A stretch of 5,966 nucleotides of DNA from a bacterium (lineage in GTDB: Bacteria > Patescibacteriota > Minisyncoccia > UBA6257 > GWB1-50-10), in contig DAIDBF010000014.1 of assembly GCA_027310235.1 (NCBI GenBank), positions 1-5,966 on the forward strand, read 5' to 3'. Shown here piece by piece: positions 1 through 5,224 of this stretch. A program made the position numbers and the translations under genes. The first letter of the stretch is position 1. Each line of letters opens with the position of its first letter. Below the pieces are notes generated by a model. It searched no databases and was not told the DNA's origin. It saw nothing but the letters and a program-made list of their open reading frames with translations.

Positions 1-40
1 GGGTAAGACTTGGGCTAGCGCCCCGGAGCGCACACTTTTT
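1..40. repeat. Dispersed 40-bp repeat, copy 1 (at window edge)
   Basis: These 40 bases are identical, in the same orientation, to 3812-3851. The copy begins at the first base of the window, so its left flank cannot be seen. It contains GGGC-TAGC-GCCC, a 4-bp stem with a 4-base loop, and two GCGC tetramers that could pair in an alternative hairpin; it ends in a T run. The right flank (36-49) contains TTCGG-CTTA-CCGAA, which does not resemble the right flank of copy 2. The repeat lies 28 nt beyond the alaS stop codon, a position that suits a transcript-end or spacer element. The identity is directly seen; the function is not known to me. Confidence 0.85.
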
Positions 41-68
41 CGGCTTACCGAACGGCGAAATCCGGAAA

Positions 69-1940
69 TTATTCCACCATCGCTCTTATTCTTCTAATCC
101 CTGCGGCAACCGCTTCTTCCTTCATTATTTTAAAACGCCCGATTGCTCCCGTGTGCACCACGTGCGGCCCGCCGCAAAATTCGATGGAGAATGTTTTTTC
201 AAACTGCGGATCCTCAAGGGTCGCTTCTTTCGGTCCGATCGAGTAGACTGACACGCGATCGGGATATTTCTGTCCGAACTCGTGCTCGGCATGAAGTTTC
301 TCCGCTTCATCGCGCGGCACCTCGCTCCGGATAACCGGCAGATCTTCATCAATCTTCGATTGCACAATCCGCTCCACTTCTTGTTTCTGCTCATCTGTCA
401 TCTTCCCTCCATAAGAGAAGTCCATCCGCAAACGCTCGCTCGTAATATTGCTCCCCCGCTGTTTCACCTCGTTTCCTAAGACCAGCTGGAGCGCCTTAAG
501 GAGCAGGTGGTGCGCAGTGTGGAGGCGCGTGGTCTTCTCCGAGTGGTCCGCAAGACCGCCTTTAAACGCGCCCGCCGACGCAGTTCGGGAAAGTTCCTGG
601 TGCTTTTTCATCTCTTTCTCGAATTCTTCTTTATTTACCTCGATATTTCGATCCTTTGCAAACTCAAAGGTAGTTTCGTAAGGCAATCCGTACGTCGAAA
701 AAAGAATAAAGGCGTCTTTACCAGAAATTGCGCCTATTTTCGCAAGTTTTTCAAACTCTTTCAAACCATTCTTTACAGTACTCGAAAACTTCGAATGTTC
801 TTCATTATACACCGAAAGGACCGTCTCCGAACTTATATCATACACACCATGATATACATTGATGATTTTTTCCAATAAAGAACGGAAGTTTAAACGAGAA
901 TCACCTGCTAAGTATTCATACATCATCGCACGACGCATCAGACGCCGTAATACGTAACCTGCTCCTTTATTTGAGGGTTTTACTCCGTCGTTCATGAGAA
1001 ATACCATCGCGCGGCTGTGATCGGCGACAATTCTCTTTGTTTTAACAGGAAGATTGTTCGGCACACGATCGACGAGCGGCGCGAGCGCATCGATATGGAA
1101 AATATCCGGATCGTTGTTTGCCGCCGCAGTGATGCGCTCGAGTCCGCCGCCGAAGTCGACATTCCGCTGGATGAGTTTTTCGAAACTCCCATCCTCTTTC
1201 TTCTTGTACTCCATAAAAACGGAGTTCCCGATCTCCAAGAACCGTCCGCAATCGCAGTTCGGATGGCACTCGACGCCGAATTTCGGATCATGCGAAGAGC
1301 CGAAATCATAAAATACCTCGGAGTCGGGGCCACCCGGTTCCCCCGCCGGCATTTTTGACGGCACGCCCGCGCGGCTCCACCAATTCTTTTTCACGTCATA
1401 CGAAAAAATGCGGCCGCCTTGCATCCCTTGCTTGCTTCCTTCTTCCTCCGAACCGAGTTCGACATACTTCGCTTTGATTCCTTTTTCGGAAAAAAGCTTC
1501 CGCCAAATTCCAACCGACTCTTCGTCGCGCGGAACGCCCGTCTCCGGATCGCCTGCAAAAACCGTCACGTACAAGTTGTGCGGATCGAGTCCCGAACCCC
1601 GTTCCTTGTCTGTCAGGAACTCGAAGAGCCATGAGAGTTGTTCTTGTTTGAAATAATCGCCAAAAGACCAGTTGCCGAGCATCTCAAAAAATGTCGTATG
1701 CCGATTATCACCCACCTCATCGATATCCTCCGCACGAAAGCTTCTCTGCGAATTCGTGACGCGTTTCCCTTCCGGATGCGGTGTACCCAAAAGATACGGC
1801 ACAAGCGGTTGCATGCCGCTTCCCGTAAAAAGCGTCGTCGGATCGTTCTCCGGCACCAACGATGCGGAAGGGATCACTACGTGCCCGCGCGCCTTGAAAA
1901 ATTCGAGGTATCGTTCCCTTATTTCGCCTATAGTGTACAT
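69..1940 (-). CDS. alaS: Alanyl-tRNA synthetase, compact form without C-Ala domain
   Basis: This cytoplasmic enzyme charges tRNA-Ala with alanine and clears mischarged tRNA. The 623-residue product starts like other AlaRS proteins (SASLVPENDPT, then FTGSGMQP near 39-45). Class II signatures follow: FFEMLGNWSFGDYFK at 84-98 and GGGLERIT at 264-271. The tRNA-recognition region carries PSNKGAGYVLRRLMRRA at 322-338. The editing (SAD) domain has HTAHH at 474-478 and CGGPH at 589-593, giving the usual HxxxH plus CxxxH zinc-site residues. The protein stops directly after the SAD ending (GIRRIRAMVE). It therefore lacks the C-terminal C-Ala domain, and HTAHH sits about 90 residues earlier than in the roughly 876-residue E. 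coli enzyme, so the linker before editing is also shortened. All visible catalytic motifs are intact. The ATG at 1940 fits the family N-terminus; no clear Shine-Dalgarno is seen. Only 32 nt separate it from the SIMPL stop, so co-transcription is likely. Confidence 0.97.
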   Translation of the reverse strand: MYTIGEIRERYLEFFKARGHVVIPSASLVPENDPTTLFTGSGMQPLVPYLLGTPHPEGKRVTNSQRSFRAEDIDEVGDNRHTTFFEMLGNWSFGDYFKQEQLSWLFEFLTDKERGSGLDPHNLYVTVFAGDPETGVPRDEESVGIWRKLFSEKGIKAKYVELGSEEEGSKQGMQGGRIFSYDVKKNWWSRAGVPSKMPAGEPGGPDSEVFYDFGSSHDPKFGVECHPNCDCGRFLEIGNSVFMEYKKKEDGSFEKLIQRNVDFGGGLERITAAANNDPDIFHIDALAPLVDRVPNNLPVKTKRIVADHSRAMVFLMNDGVKPSNKGAGYVLRRLMRRAMMYEYLAGDSRLNFRSLLEKIINVYHGVYDISSETVLSVYNEEHSKFSSTVKNGLKEFEKLAKIGAISGKDAFILFSTYGLPYETTFEFAKDRNIEVNKEEFEKEMKKHQELSRTASAGAFKGGLADHSEKTTRLHTAHHLLLKALQLVLGNEVKQRGSNITSERLRMDFSYGGKMTDEQKQEVERIVQSKIDEDLPVIRSEVPRDEAEKLHAEHEFGQKYPDRVSVYSIGPKEATLEDPQFEKTFSIEFCGGPHVVHTGAIGRFKIMKEEAVAAGIRRIRAMVE

Positions 1941-1972
1941 TCCAAAAGAAGATCAGAAACCCGCCTACCCCT

Positions 1973-2740
1973 TTACCGCACCGAGAACGAGGCGTGTACG
2001 ATCGCGGTGATCTGCTTCTGAATCGAACTCGTATCGTAGTAGCCGTAGTCGGAGACATCGGGTGAATTTACGGGAGTAATCTGCAAGACACCCATATTCG
2101 CCGATCGGAGCTCTCCGATCGTGCCGCCCGCGCTTTCTACAATCTGCTTCGCCCGATCCGCGGCGTTTTTCGTCGCCTCTCCCAGCATCTCTATTTTCAA
2201 GTCCGCGAGCTTGCTGTAGTAGTACTCAAGTCCGTTGCTTGAAAATACGATTCCCTGATTGATAAGCAACGAGGAGTCCTGCGCTACCTTGGTTATTTTA
2301 TCCACCTCGATCGATTCAACCGTAACGTTCTGTATTAAATTATATCCCTGAAGCGTGCCCGATCCCCCGTATTCCGGTTTCCCGAAGTAGGATCCGTTGC
2401 CGCTGTTATAAATCTGATTCATCGAGACCGGCTGGACGGTTATTTCTTCGTCCTTCACGCCACTATCGCGCAAGAATTTCATCACTTTATCCAAGTCGTC
2501 TTTCATCTCGGAATATCCCGTCTTCAAATCATTCGGTCCCACGGTTCTCGAAAAATTACTCCTCCATTTCACCACGTCGGATGCGATTTCTTTCTGCGCC
2601 GATCCGGTGACCTCGATCGTATTGCTCAGGGCTTTCACTTTATACATGTCATACGCAACGATCCCCGTGCCGATGACAATGCTTACTCCGAGAATAACCG
2701 CCGACCAGACGAAATACGAATGAGAGGGTTTTTGTTCCAT
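1973..2740 (-). CDS. Membrane-anchored SIMPL-domain (DUF541) protein
   Basis: The 255-residue product has a short polar N-terminus, one hydrophobic segment at about 10-30 (FVWSAVILGVSIVIGTGIVAY) and then a SIMPL/DUF541-type domain. That domain opens with NTIEVTGSAQKEIASDVVKW at 40-59 and ends with ITAIVHASFSVR. The topology predicts an N-terminal signal anchor with the domain outside the membrane. SIMPL proteins occur in many bacteria as periplasmic or envelope proteins and have been tied to stress phenotypes, but they have no general biochemical role, and none is assigned here. A longer reading frame from a GTG at 2779 exists, but I chose the ATG at 2740. It directly precedes a plausible membrane anchor, and a perfect TATAAT box lies only 6 nt upstream, inside the longer frame. 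A Gly/Ser/Tyr-rich loop (about 111-129) interrupts the domain. The gene ends with TAA and is followed 32 nt later by alaS. Confidence 0.88.
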   Translation of the reverse strand: MEQKPSHSYFVWSAVILGVSIVIGTGIVAYDMYKVKALSNTIEVTGSAQKEIASDVVKWRSNFSRTVGPNDLKTGYSEMKDDLDKVMKFLRDSGVKDEEITVQPVSMNQIYNSGNGSYFGKPEYGGSGTLQGYNLIQNVTVESIEVDKITKVAQDSSLLINQGIVFSSNGLEYYYSKLADLKIEMLGEATKNAADRAKQIVESAGGTIGELRSANMGVLQITPVNSPDVSDYGYYDTSSIQKQITAIVHASFSVR

Positions 2741-2746
2741 GCGCTT

Positions 2747-2752
2747 ATTATA
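2747..2752 (-). promoter_or_regulatory. -10 promoter box of the SIMPL gene (near-leaderless)
   Basis: Read on the minus strand this is a perfect TATAAT, separated from the ATG at 2740 by only AAGCGC. Transcription would normally start about 6-7 nt after the box, that is at or next to the A of the start codon. The message would then be leaderless or nearly so, consistent with no Shine-Dalgarno motif here. The best -35 match is TTGCTT with an 18-bp spacer, matching the consensus in only three positions. The box is seen; its use is inferred. Confidence 0.5.
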
Positions 2753-2815
2753 GTCGAAACTCGGACTACGAAGCAACACGCCTACCTCTTTTCCTTTCGA
2801 GAAAGAAGAAGATAC

Positions 2816-2989
2816 TCACACCGGCACGCTTCCCCATATCGAGTAGACGCTTGAGGTCACCTCGTCGCATCCGCTGAATACGGAGCAGCTTAAAGACGCG
2901 GCCGCATAGTGATTTACCATAAGATATAAAGCATCCGCGAGCCCCGCGATCCCTAGCACCCCGAGCAGAAAAAGTATTTTCTTGCTCAT
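2816..2989 (-). pseudogene. VKOR-family N-terminal fragment, 57 residues
   Basis: Vitamin K epoxide reductase homologues are four- to five-helix membrane proteins that oxidise DsbA-like partners and pass electrons to quinone. This product has the family's N-terminal part only. A first membrane helix at about 5-24 includes GIAGLADALYL. A loop follows with C35 and C41 five residues apart (CSVFSGCDEV), the spacing I recall for the loop cysteines of bacterial VKOR. Then comes SSVYSIWGSVPV, matching the family's S-x-YS-x-x-x-G-x-PV. It ends at TGA just where the second helix should start, so the helices that carry the CxxC active site are absent. Neither other minus-strand frame downstream encodes more than a short unrelated tail. 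The start is the ATG at 2989; a TTG four codons earlier is possible. No convincing promoter or Shine-Dalgarno is seen. A decayed gene is likeliest; a sequencing or assembly deletion, or a genuine mini-protein, remain possible. Confidence 0.7.
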
Positions 2990-3045
2990 ACGAAGTTTCA
3001 ACTCGCCCTACCCCAGAAATGAACTGGCGTCAAGTAGAGATGGCG

Positions 3046-3282
3046 ATTAGAGGAATTTCTAGTTTTATTAGAAAGCAGATTGCCTCTCTCCATCGCGAGC
3101 ATAGCGGAGTGAGGTGAGCACTCCCCGAGAAACGACGCAGGAAATAGGAATTGAAGGTGTTTGAGTCCCGAAGGGATGAGTTCCTTCAATTCCGTTCATT
3201 TCCCGAGGAGTGACGAGGAGGAGTGCTCCGAACGGAGCTTTGTGCGAGCGTGAAAGAGAGGGAATTTACATTCTCCTCTAAT
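3046..3282. other. Large nested inverted-repeat structure between DoxX and VKOR fragment
   Basis: The 288-nt gap at 2990-3277 holds no credible gene but a consistent set of nested complementary segments: 3046-3054 with 3274-3282 (9 bp), 3083-3089 with 3255-3261 (7 bp), 3116-3124 with 3220-3228 (9 bp), 3140-3145 with 3198-3203 (6 bp), 3147-3157 with 3183-3193 (11 bp), and a tip stem 3166-3169 with 3173-3176. All stems listed are exact and none cross, so one long branched hairpin is possible. Side hairpins occur at 3056-3074 (TTTCTA/TAGAAA) and 3225-3238 (GCTCC/GGAGC); the second competes with part of the 9-bp inner stem. The right outer arm includes the DoxX stop codon (3278-3280). In RNA from the minus strand the tip reads CCCUUCGGG, compatible with a stable UUCG-type loop. 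It could be a 3'-end stabiliser, a transcription barrier or a structured RNA; I know no named family that matches. Confidence 0.65.
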
Positions 3283-3748
3283 AGTTTTCTACCTTTGCCT
3301 TCTCTTGATTCCTCAAAAACCTGTCGAGTCCCAAAAAACTTCCCGCATCTACGGCCACCAGAAATGCGAGAAGAAGTATGAGAATAATGTGTTCGTCAAC
3401 GATAAATCCATTCGGCACCGAAGGCACCGCGCTTGAGGCGAAATAATAAAGGAACATAAGCACAATCCCGAAGATACCGCTCGGACGCACGAAAAATCCG
3501 AGAATAAGCGACGCACCCAAAAGCACGAGTGCCCACTCGTTTATGATATTCACGGCCCAGAGCATGTTCGGATCAAAAAACCACGCGTAAAATCCCGAGA
3601 ATGTTTTTGCGCCTTTCAGGAACCCCTCAGCGCTCCACAAAGGATCAAGCACCTTTATAAGTCCCGCATAAAGAAAGAGCCATCCCATCCCGAGACGCAA
3701 CATGAAAAGCCATATCTGCGCCCCCTTCGATAATTCTGAATTTTTCAT
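3278..3748 (-). CDS. DoxX-family four-helix membrane protein
   Basis: The 156-residue product has four hydrophobic segments, at about 11-33, 66-85, 90-108 and 118-138. The first holds LRLGMGWLFLYAGLIKVLDP, the DoxX/DoxD-type arrangement of Arg, Gly and Lys. The second carries NEWALVLLGASLILGFFVRP with the family's Glu and Arg. The C-terminus ends in a charged tail after GLDRFL. Members include the small subunit of thiosulfate:quinone oxidoreductase and DoxX proteins linked to thiol and oxidative stress, but many remain uncharacterised, so no substrate is claimed. The reading frame extends 38 codons further to a TTG at 3862, but that part runs through the 3789-3868 hairpin and looks non-protein-like. 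The ATG at 3748 directly follows GGAGGG and a TATAAT box, and is preferred. The stop codon lies inside the outer arm of the 3046-3282 structure. A membrane redox role beside the VKOR fragment is suggestive only. Confidence 0.9.
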   Translation of the reverse strand: MKNSELSKGAQIWLFMLRLGMGWLFLYAGLIKVLDPLWSAEGFLKGAKTFSGFYAWFFDPNMLWAVNIINEWALVLLGASLILGFFVRPSGIFGIVLMFLYYFASSAVPSVPNGFIVDEHIILILLLAFLVAVDAGSFLGLDRFLRNQEKAKVENY

Positions 3749-3755
3749 CCCTCCA

Positions 3756-3764
3756 ATTATAGCA
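3756..3764 (-). promoter_or_regulatory. Extended -10 promoter of the DoxX gene
   Basis: The minus strand reads TGCTATAAT, a perfect extended -10 (TGnTATAAT). Seven bases, TGGAGGG, separate it from the ATG at 3748. No good -35 hexamer is present at 16-18 bp, which an extended -10 can offset. Transcription would start at or within a base or two of the start codon, so the GGAGGG would be mostly or wholly untranscribed and could not act as a Shine-Dalgarno; it also has no spacing to the ATG. Confidence 0.55.
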
Positions 3765-3788
3765 TTACCACACCTAAAAACTCTGCTG

Positions 3789-3868
3789 TGAAGCTTGGTG
3801 CAATAAAAAGTGGGTAAGACTTGGGCTAGCGCCCCGGAGCGCACACTTTTTTGTTGTACCAAGCTTCA
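3789..3868. terminator. Long hairpin with the 40-bp repeat at its tip, after enolase
   Basis: TGAAGCTTGGT (3789-3799) is the exact complement of ACCAAGCTTCA (3858-3868). Pairing continues inward with two wobble positions and one bulge: CAA with TTG, then AAAAAGTG (3805-3812) with CACTTTTT. About 24 pairs enclose a 31-nt loop that holds most of the conserved repeat. The right arm lies 17 nt beyond the enolase stop codon, and both strands show a stem side ending in a T run, so it could terminate transcription in either direction. The closing stem is AT-rich rather than GC-rich, so it is not a textbook terminator. The DoxX -10 box lies only 25 nt further downstream, consistent with a boundary between two transcripts. 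Confidence 0.5.
3812..3851. repeat. Dispersed 40-bp repeat, copy 2
   Basis: This segment is identical to positions 1-40 over all 40 bases and diverges at the next base on the right. It has the internal GGGC-TAGC-GCCC hairpin (3823-3834) and an alternative GCGC/GCGC pairing (3829-3832 with 3839-3842) that cannot form at the same time. Here the repeat sits at the tip of a long inverted repeat whose outer arms are not part of the shared sequence. Two identical non-coding copies 3.8 kb apart suggest a family with further copies in the genome. Confidence 0.9.
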
Positions 3869-3885
3869 TGACCACCTCACGAATG

Positions 3886-5085
3886 CTAAGGATATAACCT
3901 CATCAACTCATCATACTTCGAGATTCGTTCCTTGACCGGCGCGCCGATCTTCACTCCGTCCGCCCCGCATGCTTTCGCAATATGCACGAGAAACGAATCG
4001 TCCGTCTCGCCCGATCGGTGAGAGATAATGCACCGAATTCCTTTCTCTTGTGCCACGCGGATTGCTTCGCATGTTTCGGAGAGTGTCCCAATCTGGTTCG
4101 CCTTAATAATTACGCCCGTAATGCGCTTTTCCTGCGCGGATTTTTTGATTCGTTCCGGATCAGTCGTCGTGAGATCATCCCCTACGATCCATCGGCTGTC
4201 TGCAAGTTTTACCATCTTCTTGAATCCTTCTAAATCATCCTCATCGCACGGATCTTCGATGGAACACAATAGTTTCGATTTTTCAAAATATTCCTTATAT
4301 CGTTCGATGAGCTCATGTGTCGAAAGAAATGTTCCTTCAAAACGATATTGCGCATCCTCCCAAAAACCCGATGCCGCCGCATCAAGCGCAATCCTGAATT
4401 TATCTCCCAGTTCGCTCTCCAGAATAAGCTTTTCCATCATCTCGATCGGCGCGAAATTGTTCTTGAAATTTACCGAATATCCTCCCTCGTCGCCGATAGG
4501 AAGCCGCTTCACGTCCCGTTCCTCCCCAATTACGAATCCGAGGCGTTCATAAAAAGAGATTAATTTCTGGATACTCTCCGTATATGCGCCTTTCGTCTCA
4601 ACCACTGCCATATATTCCTGAATGTCGATATTGTTATCCGCGTGCGCTCCCCCGTTTATGAGGTTCGCGAAGATCAGCGGTTTTTTCGCGGTATCCGCGC
4701 CGGGAAAGAATTCCTCATGAAGCACTTCCCATAGTTCTTTTCCTCTTTCGTGCGCAAGCGCTCTTGCAAATGTGATCGAGACGCCGAGCATGACGTTTCC
4801 GCCCAATCTTTCCTTCTGCTTCGTACCGTCGGATTCGAGAAGAAAGGTATCGAGTTCTTCCACCGTCTCGCCGTCGAATCCTTCTATCTCCCTCGCAAAT
4901 CCGTTTTGAAGCACCTTCTCCGCCTCCGCAAAGGGAAGCGTCACCGCTTCATTCTTCCCTTTGCTCTTTCCCGAAGGGATCTTCGCAAAAAAAGAATGCG
5001 AACCCGGTACGTTGAGCTCTACCTCAATCGTGGGTTCGCCTCTCGAATCGAATATTTCCTGTACTCCGATCGATTCGATAATCAT
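3886..5085 (-). CDS. eno: Enolase (phosphopyruvate hydratase), divergent
   Basis: Enolase converts 2-phosphoglycerate to phosphoenolpyruvate in the cytoplasm. The 399-residue product is full length but somewhat shorter than the usual 415-435. It opens with EIFDSRGEPTIEVE at 10-23. Expected catalytic and Mg-binding residues are present: H148 and E157 (GGAHADNNIDIQEYM), E200 (GDEGG), D235 (ALDAAAS), E277 (SIEDP), the GDD at 302-304, K328 (IIKANQIGT), H356 (SHRSGET) and K379 (VKIGAP). Oddities: the mobile active-site loop reads PSGKSKGKNEA at 37-47 instead of the usual PSGASTGxxEA, the following ELRD-type motif is replaced by TLPF, and ASEF is ASGF at 238-241. S41, matching the loop serine, is kept. 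I expect a working enolase, with an enolase-like paralogue as a minor alternative. The ATG at 5085 fits the family start. The upstream GAGGG lies 14 nt away, longer than usual, inside an inverted-repeat arm. Confidence 0.95.
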   Translation of the reverse strand: MIIESIGVQEIFDSRGEPTIEVELNVPGSHSFFAKIPSGKSKGKNEAVTLPFAEAEKVLQNGFAREIEGFDGETVEELDTFLLESDGTKQKERLGGNVMLGVSITFARALAHERGKELWEVLHEEFFPGADTAKKPLIFANLINGGAHADNNIDIQEYMAVVETKGAYTESIQKLISFYERLGFVIGEERDVKRLPIGDEGGYSVNFKNNFAPIEMMEKLILESELGDKFRIALDAAASGFWEDAQYRFEGTFLSTHELIERYKEYFEKSKLLCSIEDPCDEDDLEGFKKMVKLADSRWIVGDDLTTTDPERIKKSAQEKRITGVIIKANQIGTLSETCEAIRVAQEKGIRCIISHRSGETDDSFLVHIAKACGADGVKIGAPVKERISKYDELMRLYP

Positions 5086-5097
5086 GATTATTTATTT

Positions 5098-5224
5098 ATC
5101 CCTCACATAACATGCATCGGACTATGTCGCAGCCATTCTTTGATGCGGTATTGGTTCGAAACATGTTAATTAAGCGACCTCTTTCCTTGAAACATACGAA
5201 TGTAATGCATGTTATGTGAGGGAT
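5098..5224. repeat. Perfect 20-bp inverted repeat between dehydrogenase and enolase
   Basis: Positions 5098-5117 (ATCCCTCACATAACATGCAT) and 5205-5224 are exact reverse complements, separated by 87 nt. The upstream arm, in transcript sense, contains the dehydrogenase stop codon (5212-5214) and its last codons. The downstream arm contains GAGGG (5100-5104), the only Shine-Dalgarno-like sequence before enolase. The spacer holds a TTAATTAA palindrome (5167-5174) but no gene, promoter or tRNA that I can support. A 20-bp stem in the joint transcript would bury the GAGGG and could slow ribosome loading on enolase or mark the dehydrogenase mRNA end. It lacks the GC-rich stem plus T run of a standard terminator. 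No flanking target duplication is visible, so a small transposable element is not supported. Confidence 0.85.
5100..5104 (-). promoter_or_regulatory. Shine-Dalgarno-like GAGGG upstream of enolase
   Basis: On the minus strand GAGGG is followed by a 14-nt AT-rich stretch (AUAAAUAAAUAAUC) and the enolase ATG. The spacing is longer than the usual 5-9 nt, so its use is uncertain. It lies inside one arm of the 20-bp inverted repeat and would be paired if that hairpin forms. A weak local alternative, ACAUA (5123-5127) with UAUGU (5105-5109), would leave it free. Confidence 0.35.

Noticed and set aside
1017..1358. Plus-strand open frames opposite alaS and enolase, such as 1017-1358 and 4028-4552
   Set aside because: They lie wholly antisense to strongly supported genes and their translations show no family features.
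2816..2818. TGA read as glycine (genetic code 25, as in Gracilibacteria/SR1)
   Set aside because: Five long genes contain no in-frame TGA, which would be frequent under that code, and glycine here does not restore the VKOR family sequence.
3005..3035. Promoter for the VKOR fragment (TTGACG -35 on the minus strand)
   Set aside because: The hexamer matches the -35 consensus well, but at 17 bp the -10 position reads TAGGGC, a poor match, so I do not list it.
2998..3189. 63-codon minus-strand open frame in the DoxX-VKOR gap
   Set aside because: It runs through one side of the nested inverted repeats, has no recognisable domain or membrane pattern, and overlaps the VKOR fragment's upstream region in another frame.
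5153..5162. GGTTCGAAAC resembling a tRNA T-loop
   Set aside because: The flanking bases do not form a 5-bp T-stem, and no acceptor, D or anticodon arms fit around it on either strand.
5098..5224. Small non-autonomous transposon (MITE) with 20-bp terminal repeats
   Set aside because: There is no flanking target duplication, the arm encodes the normal-looking end of the dehydrogenase, and no second copy is in the window.
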